Source of the DNA: a virus
Strand: one strand, 5' to 3'
DNA length: 25,949 nucleotides
IMG/VR virus record: IMGVR_UViG_3300005882_000019
Coordinates: 1 to 25,949 of that record
The notes under the pieces were generated by a model. That model did no database searches, had not been told where the DNA came from, and saw only the letters and a program-made list of their open reading frames with translations. Below are positions 15,275 through 23,548 of this stretch, in pieces (within the stretch, counting starts at the first letter, position 1; each line of letters opens with the position of its first letter). Made by a program: the position numbers and the translations under genes.

Positions 15275-15313
15275 GGGGCTACTACCTATTTAGGTGGTGG
15301 CCCCTTTTATTTT
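15275..15313 (+). terminator. Strong intrinsic terminator between scaffold and capsid
   Basis: GGGGCTACTACCT (15275-15287) pairs with AGGTGGTGGCCCC (15292-15304) over 13 bp with two G-U wobbles around the 4-base loop ATTT, followed by TTTTATTTT (15305-15313). This is a textbook rho-independent terminator. It would stop most transcripts arriving from the scaffold gene, so the capsid gene likely depends on read-through or on its own promoter downstream of this point. Confidence 0.88.
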
Positions 15314-15408
15314 GCTGTTCTACCGAACGTAAGTAGTGGCCCTCTTGGCCACCCTCTGCGGAGGCAAAGCCAAGGGGACACCCACGAAAGCAAGTAGGTA
15401 TGAGCAGC
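15314..15408 (+). ncRNA. Compact structured RNA leader of the capsid gene, unknown class
   Basis: The 5' end GCTGTTCTACC (15314-15324) pairs with GGTATGAGCAGC (15397-15408) over 11 bp with one bulge and one wobble, closing a domain of about 95 bases. Inside are GTGGCC/GGCCAC (15336-15341 with 15347-15352, 5-base loop), CCTC/GAGG (15353-15356 with 15361-15364, loop TGCG) and GGG/CCC (around 15375-15383). An alternative long pairing CTTGGC (15344-15349) with GCCAAG (15369-15374) competes with the first inner hairpin. It is far more GC-rich than its surroundings and non-coding, and begins right after the terminator U-tract. I could not match it to tRNA, cobalamin, c-di-GMP, T-box or hammerhead signatures. 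It may be a regulatory leader, a processing site or a free small RNA. Confidence 0.5.
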
Positions 15409-15453
15409 ACGTCTCCCCAACTGTTCAATAAAATAAATAAGGAGGGATAATAT

Positions 15454-16572
15454 ATGAGCACTAATGTCTATACAAATCACTTTAACAGATTAGGTACTTA
15501 TACTGGTTTAGGAACTTATGGTGCTGAACTTCCTGATGGCGCTAACGTTGAATTGTTTAAAACTCTTTATGGCCCTGAAGTATTAGCTAACTTCAAGAAA
15601 AATCTTGTTTTTGGTAGAGCTACTAAAGTAAAAGCGATTACACAAGGAAAAGGGTACGAATTCAACCTTTTAGCAGAAGTAAGTGCACACTACTTCAATC
15701 CTGGTGATGAACTTACTGGTCAACAGGTAGCAAGAGGAAGAAGACAAATCTTCCTTGACGGAATGCTTACATCTGATATCATAATTGCAGACATTGATGA
15801 ACTTTTGAACCACACAGACGAAAGACAAAGATATGCAGAATACATGGGCTACGTTATGTCCGTCAAGTACGATTCAGCAATTGCTGCAGAAATTATCAGA
15901 GGATCTCTTGTTAAGCCTGTTTCTGGTATAGAAGCAGATATAGCTAAAGGCGGTACCATTATTGAAAATGATATTTCAGGAGCTACCGACCAAGCCTTAG
16001 CTCTCTTAGAAGCTATCCTTGATTTAGGTAAAGAACTCGACAAAAAGAACGTTCCTAAAACAGGTAGAGTCTTAGTACTCAAACCAGATTACTATTGGAT
16101 GTTACTCAAGAACATTGATTTAATCAATTCATTCCACCCAGGTATCGGTTCTATAGCATCTGGAGACGTCATGAAGATTGCAGGATTCTCTATTCTTGAA
16201 TCCACTAACTTCCCAACAACTGCGTCCGACGTAGAATTCCATGAAATTCCTTCTGAATACCAAGCAGACGGTGCTACCGCATCATCATACAACAACATTA
16301 ACACCAATGCGGTTATAGGTAGCAGTACTCTTGTTTACAACAAATTCAACAAAGAAACTGATGTGGCAAAAGTTGCTGGTGTTGCTTACGTACCAAATGC
16401 AATAGTAACACTCAAGAGAAAAGGTATGTCTATCGAAACACAAAGACAGCTCTCTAAACTTGGTACATTAATTGTTGCTACAATGCTTGTTGGCCATGGT
16501 TGGCTCAATCCTGCAGCATGTGCAATCATTGTAGACAATAACCCAAGCTCATCCATTATTGTAACTGCTTGA
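15454..16572 (+). CDS. Major capsid protein (T7 gp10A-like)
   Basis: HK97-fold shell protein, 372 aa (T7 gp10A 345). Family features: an N-terminal NRLGTYTGLGTYGAELPD, GYEFNLLAEVSAHYFNPGDEL, the spine-helix region around DQALALLEAILDLGKELDKKNVPKTGRVLVLKPDYYWML, and the late VAGVAYVPNAIVTLKRKGMSIETQRQ. ATG 15454 is behind AAGGAGGGATAATAT. The gene is flanked by strong terminators and preceded by a structured leader. Its codons end in C more often than those of neighbours (aac, ttc, gac), as expected for the most highly expressed phage gene. No slippery site for a gp10B-type frameshift is seen near its end. Confidence 0.95.
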   Translation: MSTNVYTNHFNRLGTYTGLGTYGAELPDGANVELFKTLYGPEVLANFKKNLVFGRATKVKAITQGKGYEFNLLAEVSAHYFNPGDELTGQQVARGRRQIFLDGMLTSDIIIADIDELLNHTDERQRYAEYMGYVMSVKYDSAIAAEIIRGSLVKPVSGIEADIAKGGTIIENDISGATDQALALLEAILDLGKELDKKNVPKTGRVLVLKPDYYWMLLKNIDLINSFHPGIGSIASGDVMKIAGFSILESTNFPTTASDVEFHEIPSEYQADGATASSYNNINTNAVIGSSTLVYNKFNKETDVAKVAGVAYVPNAIVTLKRKGMSIETQRQLSKLGTLIVATMLVGHGWLNPAACAIIVDNNPSSSIIVTA

Positions 16573-16582
16573 TCTTCTTAGA

Positions 16583-16617
16583 CCCGCTAGGTAGCAATAC
16601 CTGGCGGGTTTTTTATT
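16583..16617 (+). terminator. Strong intrinsic terminator after the capsid gene
   Basis: CCCGCTAGGT (16583-16592) pairs with ACCTGGCGGG (16599-16608) over 10 bp with a single T-G wobble around the 6-base loop AGCAAT, followed by TTTTTTATT. It occupies the position of T-phi in T7, directly behind gene 10, where partial termination lowers expression of the tail and core genes. Confidence 0.92.
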
Positions 16618-16640
16618 CATTATATAAGGAGGCGACATAT

Positions 16641-17195
16641 ATGACTAAATTGGACGCTATAAATCGTATGCTTAGGTCTATTCAAGCCTTAGAGTTGTCT
16701 ACATTGGAAGATGAAAATTTGACGTATGAACAACAAGTAGCTATAGACATTTTTGACCAAACCAATACATTTATACAAGGTCTTGGTTGGTGGTTTAACA
16801 CTTTTATTTTAAAACTTAGCCCTGATGTTAATCACAACATAGTAATTCCTGAAAACTTCATTTTTGTTGAACCGACCGACCCTACAAAAGATTATGTTGT
16901 TCTCAATAATAAGTTATACGATAAAAACAAAAATACTTATCAGTTTACAGATGATGTAGAATTAGAAGTTATTACACTCCAACCATTCGAAGATTTACCT
17001 TACCAAATGCAAGAATATATTACTCTGAAAGCCACACTAGACTTTCAAAGTACTATTATGGGCGGCGTGACAGATAATGCTTTGATGGTTAGATTACAAG
17101 AAGCTTATACGGCCGTATTAAGACAACAAAATAAAGCTGCAGATCACAATGTTTTGCGCAACCCGCAAATAGCATATGCCTTGAGAAGGTGGTGA
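16641..17195 (+). CDS. Tail tubular protein A (T7 gp11-like)
   Basis: Forms the ring that joins portal to tail. With ATG 16641 (ribosome binding site AAGGAGGCG) it is 184 aa, near T7 gp11 (196). Family marks are MTKLDAINRMLRSI at the start, a GLGWWFNT motif (in T7 an equivalent GWWFNT) about residue 50, and the C-terminal LRNPQIAYALRRW. An upstream in-frame TTG at 16569 would begin inside the capsid gene and run through the terminator hairpin, so it is rejected as a start. Confidence 0.92.
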   Translation: MTKLDAINRMLRSIQALELSTLEDENLTYEQQVAIDIFDQTNTFIQGLGWWFNTFILKLSPDVNHNIVIPENFIFVEPTDPTKDYVVLNNKLYDKNKNTYQFTDDVELEVITLQPFEDLPYQMQEYITLKATLDFQSTIMGGVTDNALMVRLQEAYTAVLRQQNKAADHNVLRNPQIAYALRRW

Positions 17196-17199
17196 AAAA

Positions 17200-20022
17200 A
17201 TGAAACAATTCCAGACGCCTTTAATCGCTTTAACCCAGGGCTTAAATGATAGACCTGTTTTAACGGCCCCTTTAGGGTCTGTGCGAGATGTGCAAAATAT
17301 GTTTGTTACTGATAGGGGCCTTATCAGACGACCAGGAATTAAACACTTGGAAGATATAGATGTATTAGGTGGAGATACAGCGTCCACCTTTTTAAATTCG
17401 CAATTAATAAATATTGAAGGCGAAGATTGTATCGCTTATTTTTATTTAGATAGTACAAATAAGACGTTAAAAGTGCGTGTAATATCTATGGAGGAGCAAG
17501 GAACCATAGATATTACACTAAATGTTTCTTTAACGATAATCGATCCTGCTAAAGATACTCCATCGTACGGTAAACTACTTTATCTAGGTAATATGCAGTT
17601 TGTAGTGCTTACAGATAAAGCATACGTTAAAGCCACATACGCTACAAAAGCTGATGCCGTAATACCACCTATGCAATGGGTTGTTTTCGAAACAAAAGAT
17701 GGAACAGCTTTTAGCAGCATAGGGTCTAAAAATGATAGCATAAGCATAGATTTTGCTTTGTTAGGTACACCGTATGTTTTAACTTACAAATACACTCTAA
17801 GTGCCTCAGAAAATGTTCAAACAGCAATTGATAACCTAAAACTATTTATAGACACTTTTCCTACACAAATTGATAAAGCTTTACATAATAATGTGTCGTT
17901 ATGGAAGTATTATGTGTTATATAACGATGCAGCTGCAGAGTACAGTTTAAGTATTAAGAACGGACGGATTGACCCTGCAGATGCTATACAACCAATTAGT
18001 ATGGGCACAATACCAGACTATAGCGCCTGGAATAATTCAAACGGACAACTTTTATTAACAGATGTTTCTGCTGATATAACGTACATTTTTGACTCAGTAA
18101 CAATGGCGTGGTATTTAGATAATACCGATCCGAACACTGTTCGATTAGTGTTTAGTCCTACGACCAATTATACAATCCAATACGCAGATGGGAGCACCGC
18201 TACAGGCACAGCAGATATATCTATTCCTAACGTAAAGGGTATTGAGTTCAAAGATGTCGATGTTGTAGATAGCAGTAGTAAAATCTTAGCGGTTCATAAG
18301 ACACTAGCTACTGAAGAAAATCTTCCAAAAGCTGTAAAAGGCTTTACTATTGAGGTTTCCAGTTTAGAAGGATATCCTAAAACACTAATTGTGATTACTT
18401 CAGGTATCTATCGTGAAGAAACGTTTTATATTGATAAGAGTTTGGCCTTGCGTATTGATACAGTAGGCACCCCTATTTGGGATATTGATATAAGCTATGG
18501 CATAAAACAATTAGAATTTTTACAGTATGTTACTCCTGTGTTAGATGGTTTGACTGGAGTCTATTATGCACAAGATGATTATGTGTTGCTAATAAGTATA
18601 GCTACTAATGTTGCAAAATACATAGTACCACCGACAATAGCTAACAACTATATAAAAGATGCAATTGTTTTCCAAGGACGTGTAGGGTTACTAGCTGCTA
18701 ATGGTATTACGTTTACTAAAGTAAATAAGCCGTACGAAGTACTCGTAGTACGCCCTGATGTTGTGCTAGATTCAGACCCTATCGATATTGGGGTTGAAGG
18801 TAACGCTATGTTTATACACCCATATGAAGATTATCTCTTAATTCTTGCAAAACATAAACAGTATTTGTTAGCTTGGGAAGGATATTTTTCACCTAAAACT
18901 GTTTCATTAACAACCATTGGTGCGTATGACATAGCTAATGTAAAACCCGTTACAATTAACAACTCAGTAATTTTCGTTGACATTAGCAACAGATTCTTGG
19001 AACTATTCATTACTAATCAGCAAACAGTCCCTAAACCTTTTTACATAACAGATTATACTATAACAGAACCTATTATTTGTTTGATTGCAGCTCCCACGAT
19101 TTCAACGTTATTTGCATGCACAGAAAACAATACGGTGTATTCGGTTTACGTACCGCCTATTGGTTCAGTAGAAAAACTCTACAGACCATTAAGTAAACAT
19201 AGCTTCGCTAAAGGTGTCATGATAGGTGAAATAAACGACAAGTTGTACTTTATTAATCCAACAACAATTAACAATGTCCGTTACATCCAACTAGGGGTTA
19301 TCGATCTTTCGCTGATTCAAAAAGCATATGCTAACCAACTTACAAATAACGTCTTCTTAGGTATTGATTGGTTCCAACAACTTAGCCCTGTTACAGCGTC
19401 CTGTACAGGTGATGGTTTTGTAGAGTATAATACATCATCACAATTATACGCCTTAGATGTAGGACAATACCAAGTTTGGATAGAGTATCCCGAAACTTTT
19501 AACATTTTAGAATTAGTAACTAGTGGACTCTATACAATAAATACAACTCAATCCCCAAAACAAACAACTGTGTGGGTTAAAGATACTAACTTTAAATGTT
19601 TGTGGGACGGTACACAATATGTTCTAGATCCTAATGTAACAGATGAGCTTGCTGTTTCATTATTTATAGGTATTCCGTTCGACAGCTTTGTACAGTTCTA
19701 CATACCTCCTGTAACTTCAAATGGTGAAATGCGAATTACAGATAAATATAACGTTGTTAGTTTATCACTTTATGCATATGGAGGCGGTTTCAAGATAGAC
19801 TATTATCGTGACATGTTAAGCACTACTCCGTATTCGACATATAAGCATTTTGGGCAAGAGCTCAACTTTGTTGAAATTAATAACGCCGTTTACGAAGCCT
19901 CTGTTATAAACGTACGCACTCCTGTACCCTATCGTGGACTCGTACAGATTTCTAACTTAACAGAAGAACCACTAATCATCTACGGATACCAAGCACGCAT
20001 CACCTACTACGAAAGGAGGTAA
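17200..20022 (+). CDS. Tail tubular protein B / nozzle (T7 gp12-like)
   Basis: Hexameric tail nozzle protein. Length 940, clearly longer than T7 gp12 (794). The N-terminus FQTPLIALTQGLNDRPVLTA, followed by VRDVQNMFVTDRGLIRRPGIKHL, is the family signature (gene 12: ISQQPD...LQKRPP). The rest is beta-rich, as expected for the propeller and nozzle domains, ending ITYYERR. ATG 17200 is behind GAGAAGGTGGTG, four bases after the gp11 stop. The extra length lies in the central and C-terminal part and may carry adaptor or surface-binding modules for the host envelope. Confidence 0.93.
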   Translation: MKQFQTPLIALTQGLNDRPVLTAPLGSVRDVQNMFVTDRGLIRRPGIKHLEDIDVLGGDTASTFLNSQLINIEGEDCIAYFYLDSTNKTLKVRVISMEEQGTIDITLNVSLTIIDPAKDTPSYGKLLYLGNMQFVVLTDKAYVKATYATKADAVIPPMQWVVFETKDGTAFSSIGSKNDSISIDFALLGTPYVLTYKYTLSASENVQTAIDNLKLFIDTFPTQIDKALHNNVSLWKYYVLYNDAAAEYSLSIKNGRIDPADAIQPISMGTIPDYSAWNNSNGQLLLTDVSADITYIFDSVTMAWYLDNTDPNTVRLVFSPTTNYTIQYADGSTATGTADISIPNVKGIEFKDVDVVDSSSKILAVHKTLATEENLPKAVKGFTIEVSSLEGYPKTLIVITSGIYREETFYIDKSLALRIDTVGTPIWDIDISYGIKQLEFLQYVTPVLDGLTGVYYAQDDYVLLISIATNVAKYIVPPTIANNYIKDAIVFQGRVGLLAANGITFTKVNKPYEVLVVRPDVVLDSDPIDIGVEGNAMFIHPYEDYLLILAKHKQYLLAWEGYFSPKTVSLTTIGAYDIANVKPVTINNSVIFVDISNRFLELFITNQQTVPKPFYITDYTITEPIICLIAAPTISTLFACTENNTVYSVYVPPIGSVEKLYRPLSKHSFAKGVMIGEINDKLYFINPTTINNVRYIQLGVIDLSLIQKAYANQLTNNVFLGIDWFQQLSPVTASCTGDGFVEYNTSSQLYALDVGQYQVWIEYPETFNILELVTSGLYTINTTQSPKQTTVWVKDTNFKCLWDGTQYVLDPNVTDELAVSLFIGIPFDSFVQFYIPPVTSNGEMRITDKYNVVSLSLYAYGGGFKIDYYRDMLSTTPYSTYKHFGQELNFVEINNAVYEASVINVRTPVPYRGLVQISNLTEEPLIIYGYQARITYYERR

Positions 20023-20026
20023 AGCC

Positions 20027-20641
20027 GTGAGCATATTATCTACAATAGCCACTGTGTTATCTATAATCAGCACAGGGACTCAGCTATATTCGCTATATCA
20101 GTCTTATGAAGAAGAGCAACAAGAAGCTGCGTATTTAGAGAATATAAGACGTTTCCAAATGGAACAAGTCGCCGCAGACACTTTAACTGCGTTAGAAAAT
20201 ACCAATTATCGTCTAATGGCCTTATCCGACCAACTCGAGTACGCTAGACAGGCTACTCTGTTGGAACAATACGAACGTCTAAAGCAAGGACTAAGAGACG
20301 TAGCTTTACATCAAGTAACCCAACAGGCAGCTGGTATTACCAGCGGAGCTACAGCGAAAGCCTTGCAAATCGAATCACAAGTAGATACTCAAAAAGATGT
20401 AAGTATTATGAAACGTAATTTCTTACATGTCGCTAAGAAACTTGGGTTAGAAAAAGAAGCGGCTTTAAAAGACTTAGATGTGACGATACAAAATGCAGCA
20501 AGACAACTTGAATATATCCAAAAAGCTCAAAGCATGGACGAACTAGCTTTAGCCTCACAATACAGAGCTTATCGTGCTCAGCTACTTAGCAGCGCTGTTA
20601 ATAGTGCTTATAACGCTTATTCTATGTGGAATAACTCATAA
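20027..20641 (+). CDS. Internal virion protein (T7 gp14-like)
   Basis: Small ejection protein: 204 aa against 196 in T7. GTG 20027 lies behind AAAGGAGGT. It has a hydrophobic N-terminal segment (LSTIATVLSIISTGTQLYSLYQ) followed by long helices rich in Q, A, E and L. In T7, gp14 is the first core protein ejected and forms a channel in the outer membrane. Assignment rests on size, the N-terminal hydrophobic helix and the position between gp12 and gp15 rather than on clear sequence identity. Confidence 0.82.
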   Translation: MSILSTIATVLSIISTGTQLYSLYQSYEEEQQEAAYLENIRRFQMEQVAADTLTALENTNYRLMALSDQLEYARQATLLEQYERLKQGLRDVALHQVTQQAAGITSGATAKALQIESQVDTQKDVSIMKRNFLHVAKKLGLEKEAALKDLDVTIQNAARQLEYIQKAQSMDELALASQYRAYRAQLLSSAVNSAYNAYSMWNNS

Positions 20642-20653
20642 GGTGGTGACAGG

Positions 20654-23548
20654 ATGGCGCAAATCAAAAGACGTATAATACCACAAGTGACTATGTCGTT
20701 CGACTATACCACTCCAGATATTAAAACGTTATCAGGAGTAACTCAAAGGCAAGTTTCCCCAGATTTCAGCGCTGATATACAAATTCTTAAAGACCAAATT
20801 CAGGCTTTACACTCAAAGATGTCTTCATCCGCAACTATTGCGGGGTCACTAGAATCTCTTTCTGAGACATTGTACCGTTTTGACACAGCCCGACGCCAAC
20901 AAGATTTAGACTATTTGCAAAGCATAAGCCCCTATGTCGTAGATTTTCGTGAAGAAGATTTTAATAAACTCAAAACTAAAAAGGGGAAAGAGCTATATTT
21001 ACAATTGGCCGCAGCTAATTACTTTAAAACACATGAAGCAGACATAATCGCCAAAATGCAAACTGATTGGGCGGATTTATCGCCCGATGAATTATCACAA
21101 GTATTGGACGATTATTTTGAAAACCTAAAAACACAAGCTCAGGTTCCTGAGCCGTATAGGGAAACGTGGGCAACACAGGCTGATTTAGTTAAGGAATATT
21201 TGAAAACTCAGGCATTAACACAAAAGACATTGGCGGATGCCGAAAAACGTAAACAATTGATGGCCTTAGAAGATGAAAATTTATTGAGAAAGAAATATAG
21301 CTTAGCATGGTCACAGTTGCTTCCAACTATTCAAGATTTCGATGCATACTTCAGAGAAATTCAAACAAAGTATTTAGCAAACGGGTATGATTTAGACTAT
21401 TCACCAGATGGTTCAGGTAAAACTTTAGCCGACTTATTAAGCGAAAAACAGTTGGAAGTTTATGAAGCTATTGATGGAACTGTTGAAGCAATGGGCATCG
21501 ATGAAGACACAAAAACATACCTAAAAAGCATGTTATATAAAGAAGTTGGGGGTTTATATTCAGGTTATTTACAAGAAGCAAGTAACACATTCATGCATTT
21601 CAACCAGTATAAATCTGCAGCAGAAGACTTACAAGCCAAAGAAGCTGTTATACAAAAACTTTCTTTAAGACACCAGATTGACGTTGATGAATCAGTAAAT
21701 ATTTTAGCACGTTTGTCTAATGCCGTCTTTGACGGACAAGTTAGTGTTGATGTCTATAACGACCAAATAGCTAAAGCCGCCGATATGTTTCGTACAAAAG
21801 TAGATTTACTATATCAAGATTTAAAAGCCTCTCCTGAATACCAAAACGTACCAGATAGAGACTTAAGACTACTCGCTGCAAAAACAATGCTATCGTTAAT
21901 TGGAGAACGTGCAGCAGACTTAGGTATGCCAGAGTTAATCGAAGCATTTATCAATGTACCCGATGCAGATGGTATTTCATTAGCAAAAGTAAAAGACGAA
22001 GAACTACAAAACATGATACAGTCTTATTATAATAGCGCATTAGATAAACGTGAAACACTCATGACTGAATACGAAAATAGTATGACACAGCTACAAGAGC
22101 AGTTAAAAGACCAATCAAAATATAGCATATACACGAACATTATTAGTCTAGCGTCATTAAAATCCTATCAAGATATTCTTAATAACCCAGAGCTTTTTGC
22201 AGACGTATTACAAGCAAAAGGCTTAACGCCTGAAGAATTTGCTAATTTACCAGTTGAACAACAAGCTAAAATTACTGCTGAAATTAGAGCTGATTGGATT
22301 ATCAAAATTAAACAAGACATAGACAACAATCCATTCTTAACGGCGGATGAAAAAATTAAGTTTTCAGACATGCTGCTAGATGAAGTAAACACTCAGTTTG
22401 CAGATAAGGATAATCCGTATGTTTATGCTCAGTTTTACCTAGACGCATACCAAGGTAGATTAGACATAACAGACTTACTCGCAAACACAAAGAATCTCAC
22501 GCAAAGCTCTGTACAAAACTTAATTAAGCTAAATATGTCTGCTCAACAAGGTTTAACCAATAAAGCAGTGCAAAACGCTATAGATATAGCAGATAACATT
22601 ATTAGCAATGTTACCAAAGGTTATTCTTCTATAGCTACATTATCTGGTACAACAGGTACAGGTAGAGAAATAAGTGCGCAATTAGAGAGCTACTTAAACA
22701 CAATGAAATATTATTGGGTTAAAACTGTAGAGCAACGAATTGCTCAAGACCCAACGTATGTTCCGTCCGAAGATGATTTTATTAATTTCGTTAAACAAAG
22801 AAGCGGTGGTCAAGTAGACTTAATGTCTTTTAATACTGACTTCTTAACCAATTTAGGAGCTTCATTAAAATCATTAACGCCACCTGCTAAAGTATTTGAT
22901 ACAGACGCAATGTTACAAACAAAGCAACAAATTGTTAACATGGACGTACGCAAACTTTCCAAACAATGGACAACATTAGCCGTCCAAGGAACTGGAACGT
23001 ACGATTTATTACTTTCAGCATTTGACCAAGTATCTGATCCAAATAGTGGACAACTACCTATATTTTATGCTGATTTCTTTAAACGTTTAGTAGCATATGA
23101 TGATAAAGTTGTTTCTTGGTTACTGCAAAGCTTTGATCCTACAAAGCACGATTTAAACACTTATATACAACAGCAACTACCTAGCGTAATTAATGATTTT
23201 GCTAAGTGGAGCTATAATGGTGATTCACAAGCACTTACACAAGTAAGCACATTTTTACAAAATCCTGTATCAGTGCAACGATTGGCAGATTTTTATAAAC
23301 CGTTAGTAGCACAGGTTTATATTACTAATAAAGTGTGGAACTATATACAACAACATCCAACGTCCGTCTACGACGTTTCAGGAACTCTTGTACCATTAAT
23401 ACGTGATGTTGCGTTAGAAATAGGTTACCCATTAGGAGACGGCGACCTTTCTTATTTAGCGGGTTATTTCATTGAAACCTATGCAGCAACAAACTCACAA
23501 TTATTTATGAACATGTTCTATGGTGCTCCAAACGGAGGTGAAGAATAG
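20654..23548 (+). CDS. Internal core / ejection protein (T7 gp15-like)
   Basis: Large helical core protein, 964 aa against 747 in T7. ATG 20654 is behind AAGGTGGTGACAGG. The N-terminus is basic and extended (MAQIKRRIIPQVTMSFDYTT); most of the remainder is charged helix (for example FNKLKTKKGKELYLQLAAANYF, resembling the SSP/K-x-a-LY region of gp15 proteins) with no enzymatic motif. In T7, gp15 with gp16 forms the periplasmic tunnel that ends at the inner membrane and helps pull DNA in. The assignment comes from size, helical character and gene order. The stop TAG overlaps the start of the next gene (TAGTG). Confidence 0.85.
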   Translation: MAQIKRRIIPQVTMSFDYTTPDIKTLSGVTQRQVSPDFSADIQILKDQIQALHSKMSSSATIAGSLESLSETLYRFDTARRQQDLDYLQSISPYVVDFREEDFNKLKTKKGKELYLQLAAANYFKTHEADIIAKMQTDWADLSPDELSQVLDDYFENLKTQAQVPEPYRETWATQADLVKEYLKTQALTQKTLADAEKRKQLMALEDENLLRKKYSLAWSQLLPTIQDFDAYFREIQTKYLANGYDLDYSPDGSGKTLADLLSEKQLEVYEAIDGTVEAMGIDEDTKTYLKSMLYKEVGGLYSGYLQEASNTFMHFNQYKSAAEDLQAKEAVIQKLSLRHQIDVDESVNILARLSNAVFDGQVSVDVYNDQIAKAADMFRTKVDLLYQDLKASPEYQNVPDRDLRLLAAKTMLSLIGERAADLGMPELIEAFINVPDADGISLAKVKDEELQNMIQSYYNSALDKRETLMTEYENSMTQLQEQLKDQSKYSIYTNIISLASLKSYQDILNNPELFADVLQAKGLTPEEFANLPVEQQAKITAEIRADWIIKIKQDIDNNPFLTADEKIKFSDMLLDEVNTQFADKDNPYVYAQFYLDAYQGRLDITDLLANTKNLTQSSVQNLIKLNMSAQQGLTNKAVQNAIDIADNIISNVTKGYSSIATLSGTTGTGREISAQLESYLNTMKYYWVKTVEQRIAQDPTYVPSEDDFINFVKQRSGGQVDLMSFNTDFLTNLGASLKSLTPPAKVFDTDAMLQTKQQIVNMDVRKLSKQWTTLAVQGTGTYDLLLSAFDQVSDPNSGQLPIFYADFFKRLVAYDDKVVSWLLQSFDPTKHDLNTYIQQQLPSVINDFAKWSYNGDSQALTQVSTFLQNPVSVQRLADFYKPLVAQVYITNKVWNYIQQHPTSVYDVSGTLVPLIRDVALEIGYPLGDGDLSYLAGYFIETYAATNSQLFMNMFYGAPNGGEE

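Noticed and set aside
15275-15342. Antiterminator pairing of the terminator left arm with GTAGTGGCCC at 15333-15342
   Set aside because: The bases can pair, but the partner is transcribed after the U-tract, too late to prevent termination.
15314-15408. Known riboswitch, tRNA or hammerhead ribozyme
   Set aside because: No B12 box, c-di-GMP core, T-box, T-loop GTTCRA or CTGATGA core is present; CGAAA alone is not enough.
16569-16640. Upstream extension of tail tubular A into the capsid end, or a capsid-gp11 frameshift fusion
   Set aside because: The extension passes through a strong terminator hairpin, has no slippery heptamer, and the ATG at 16641 has an ideal ribosome binding site and gives the family length.
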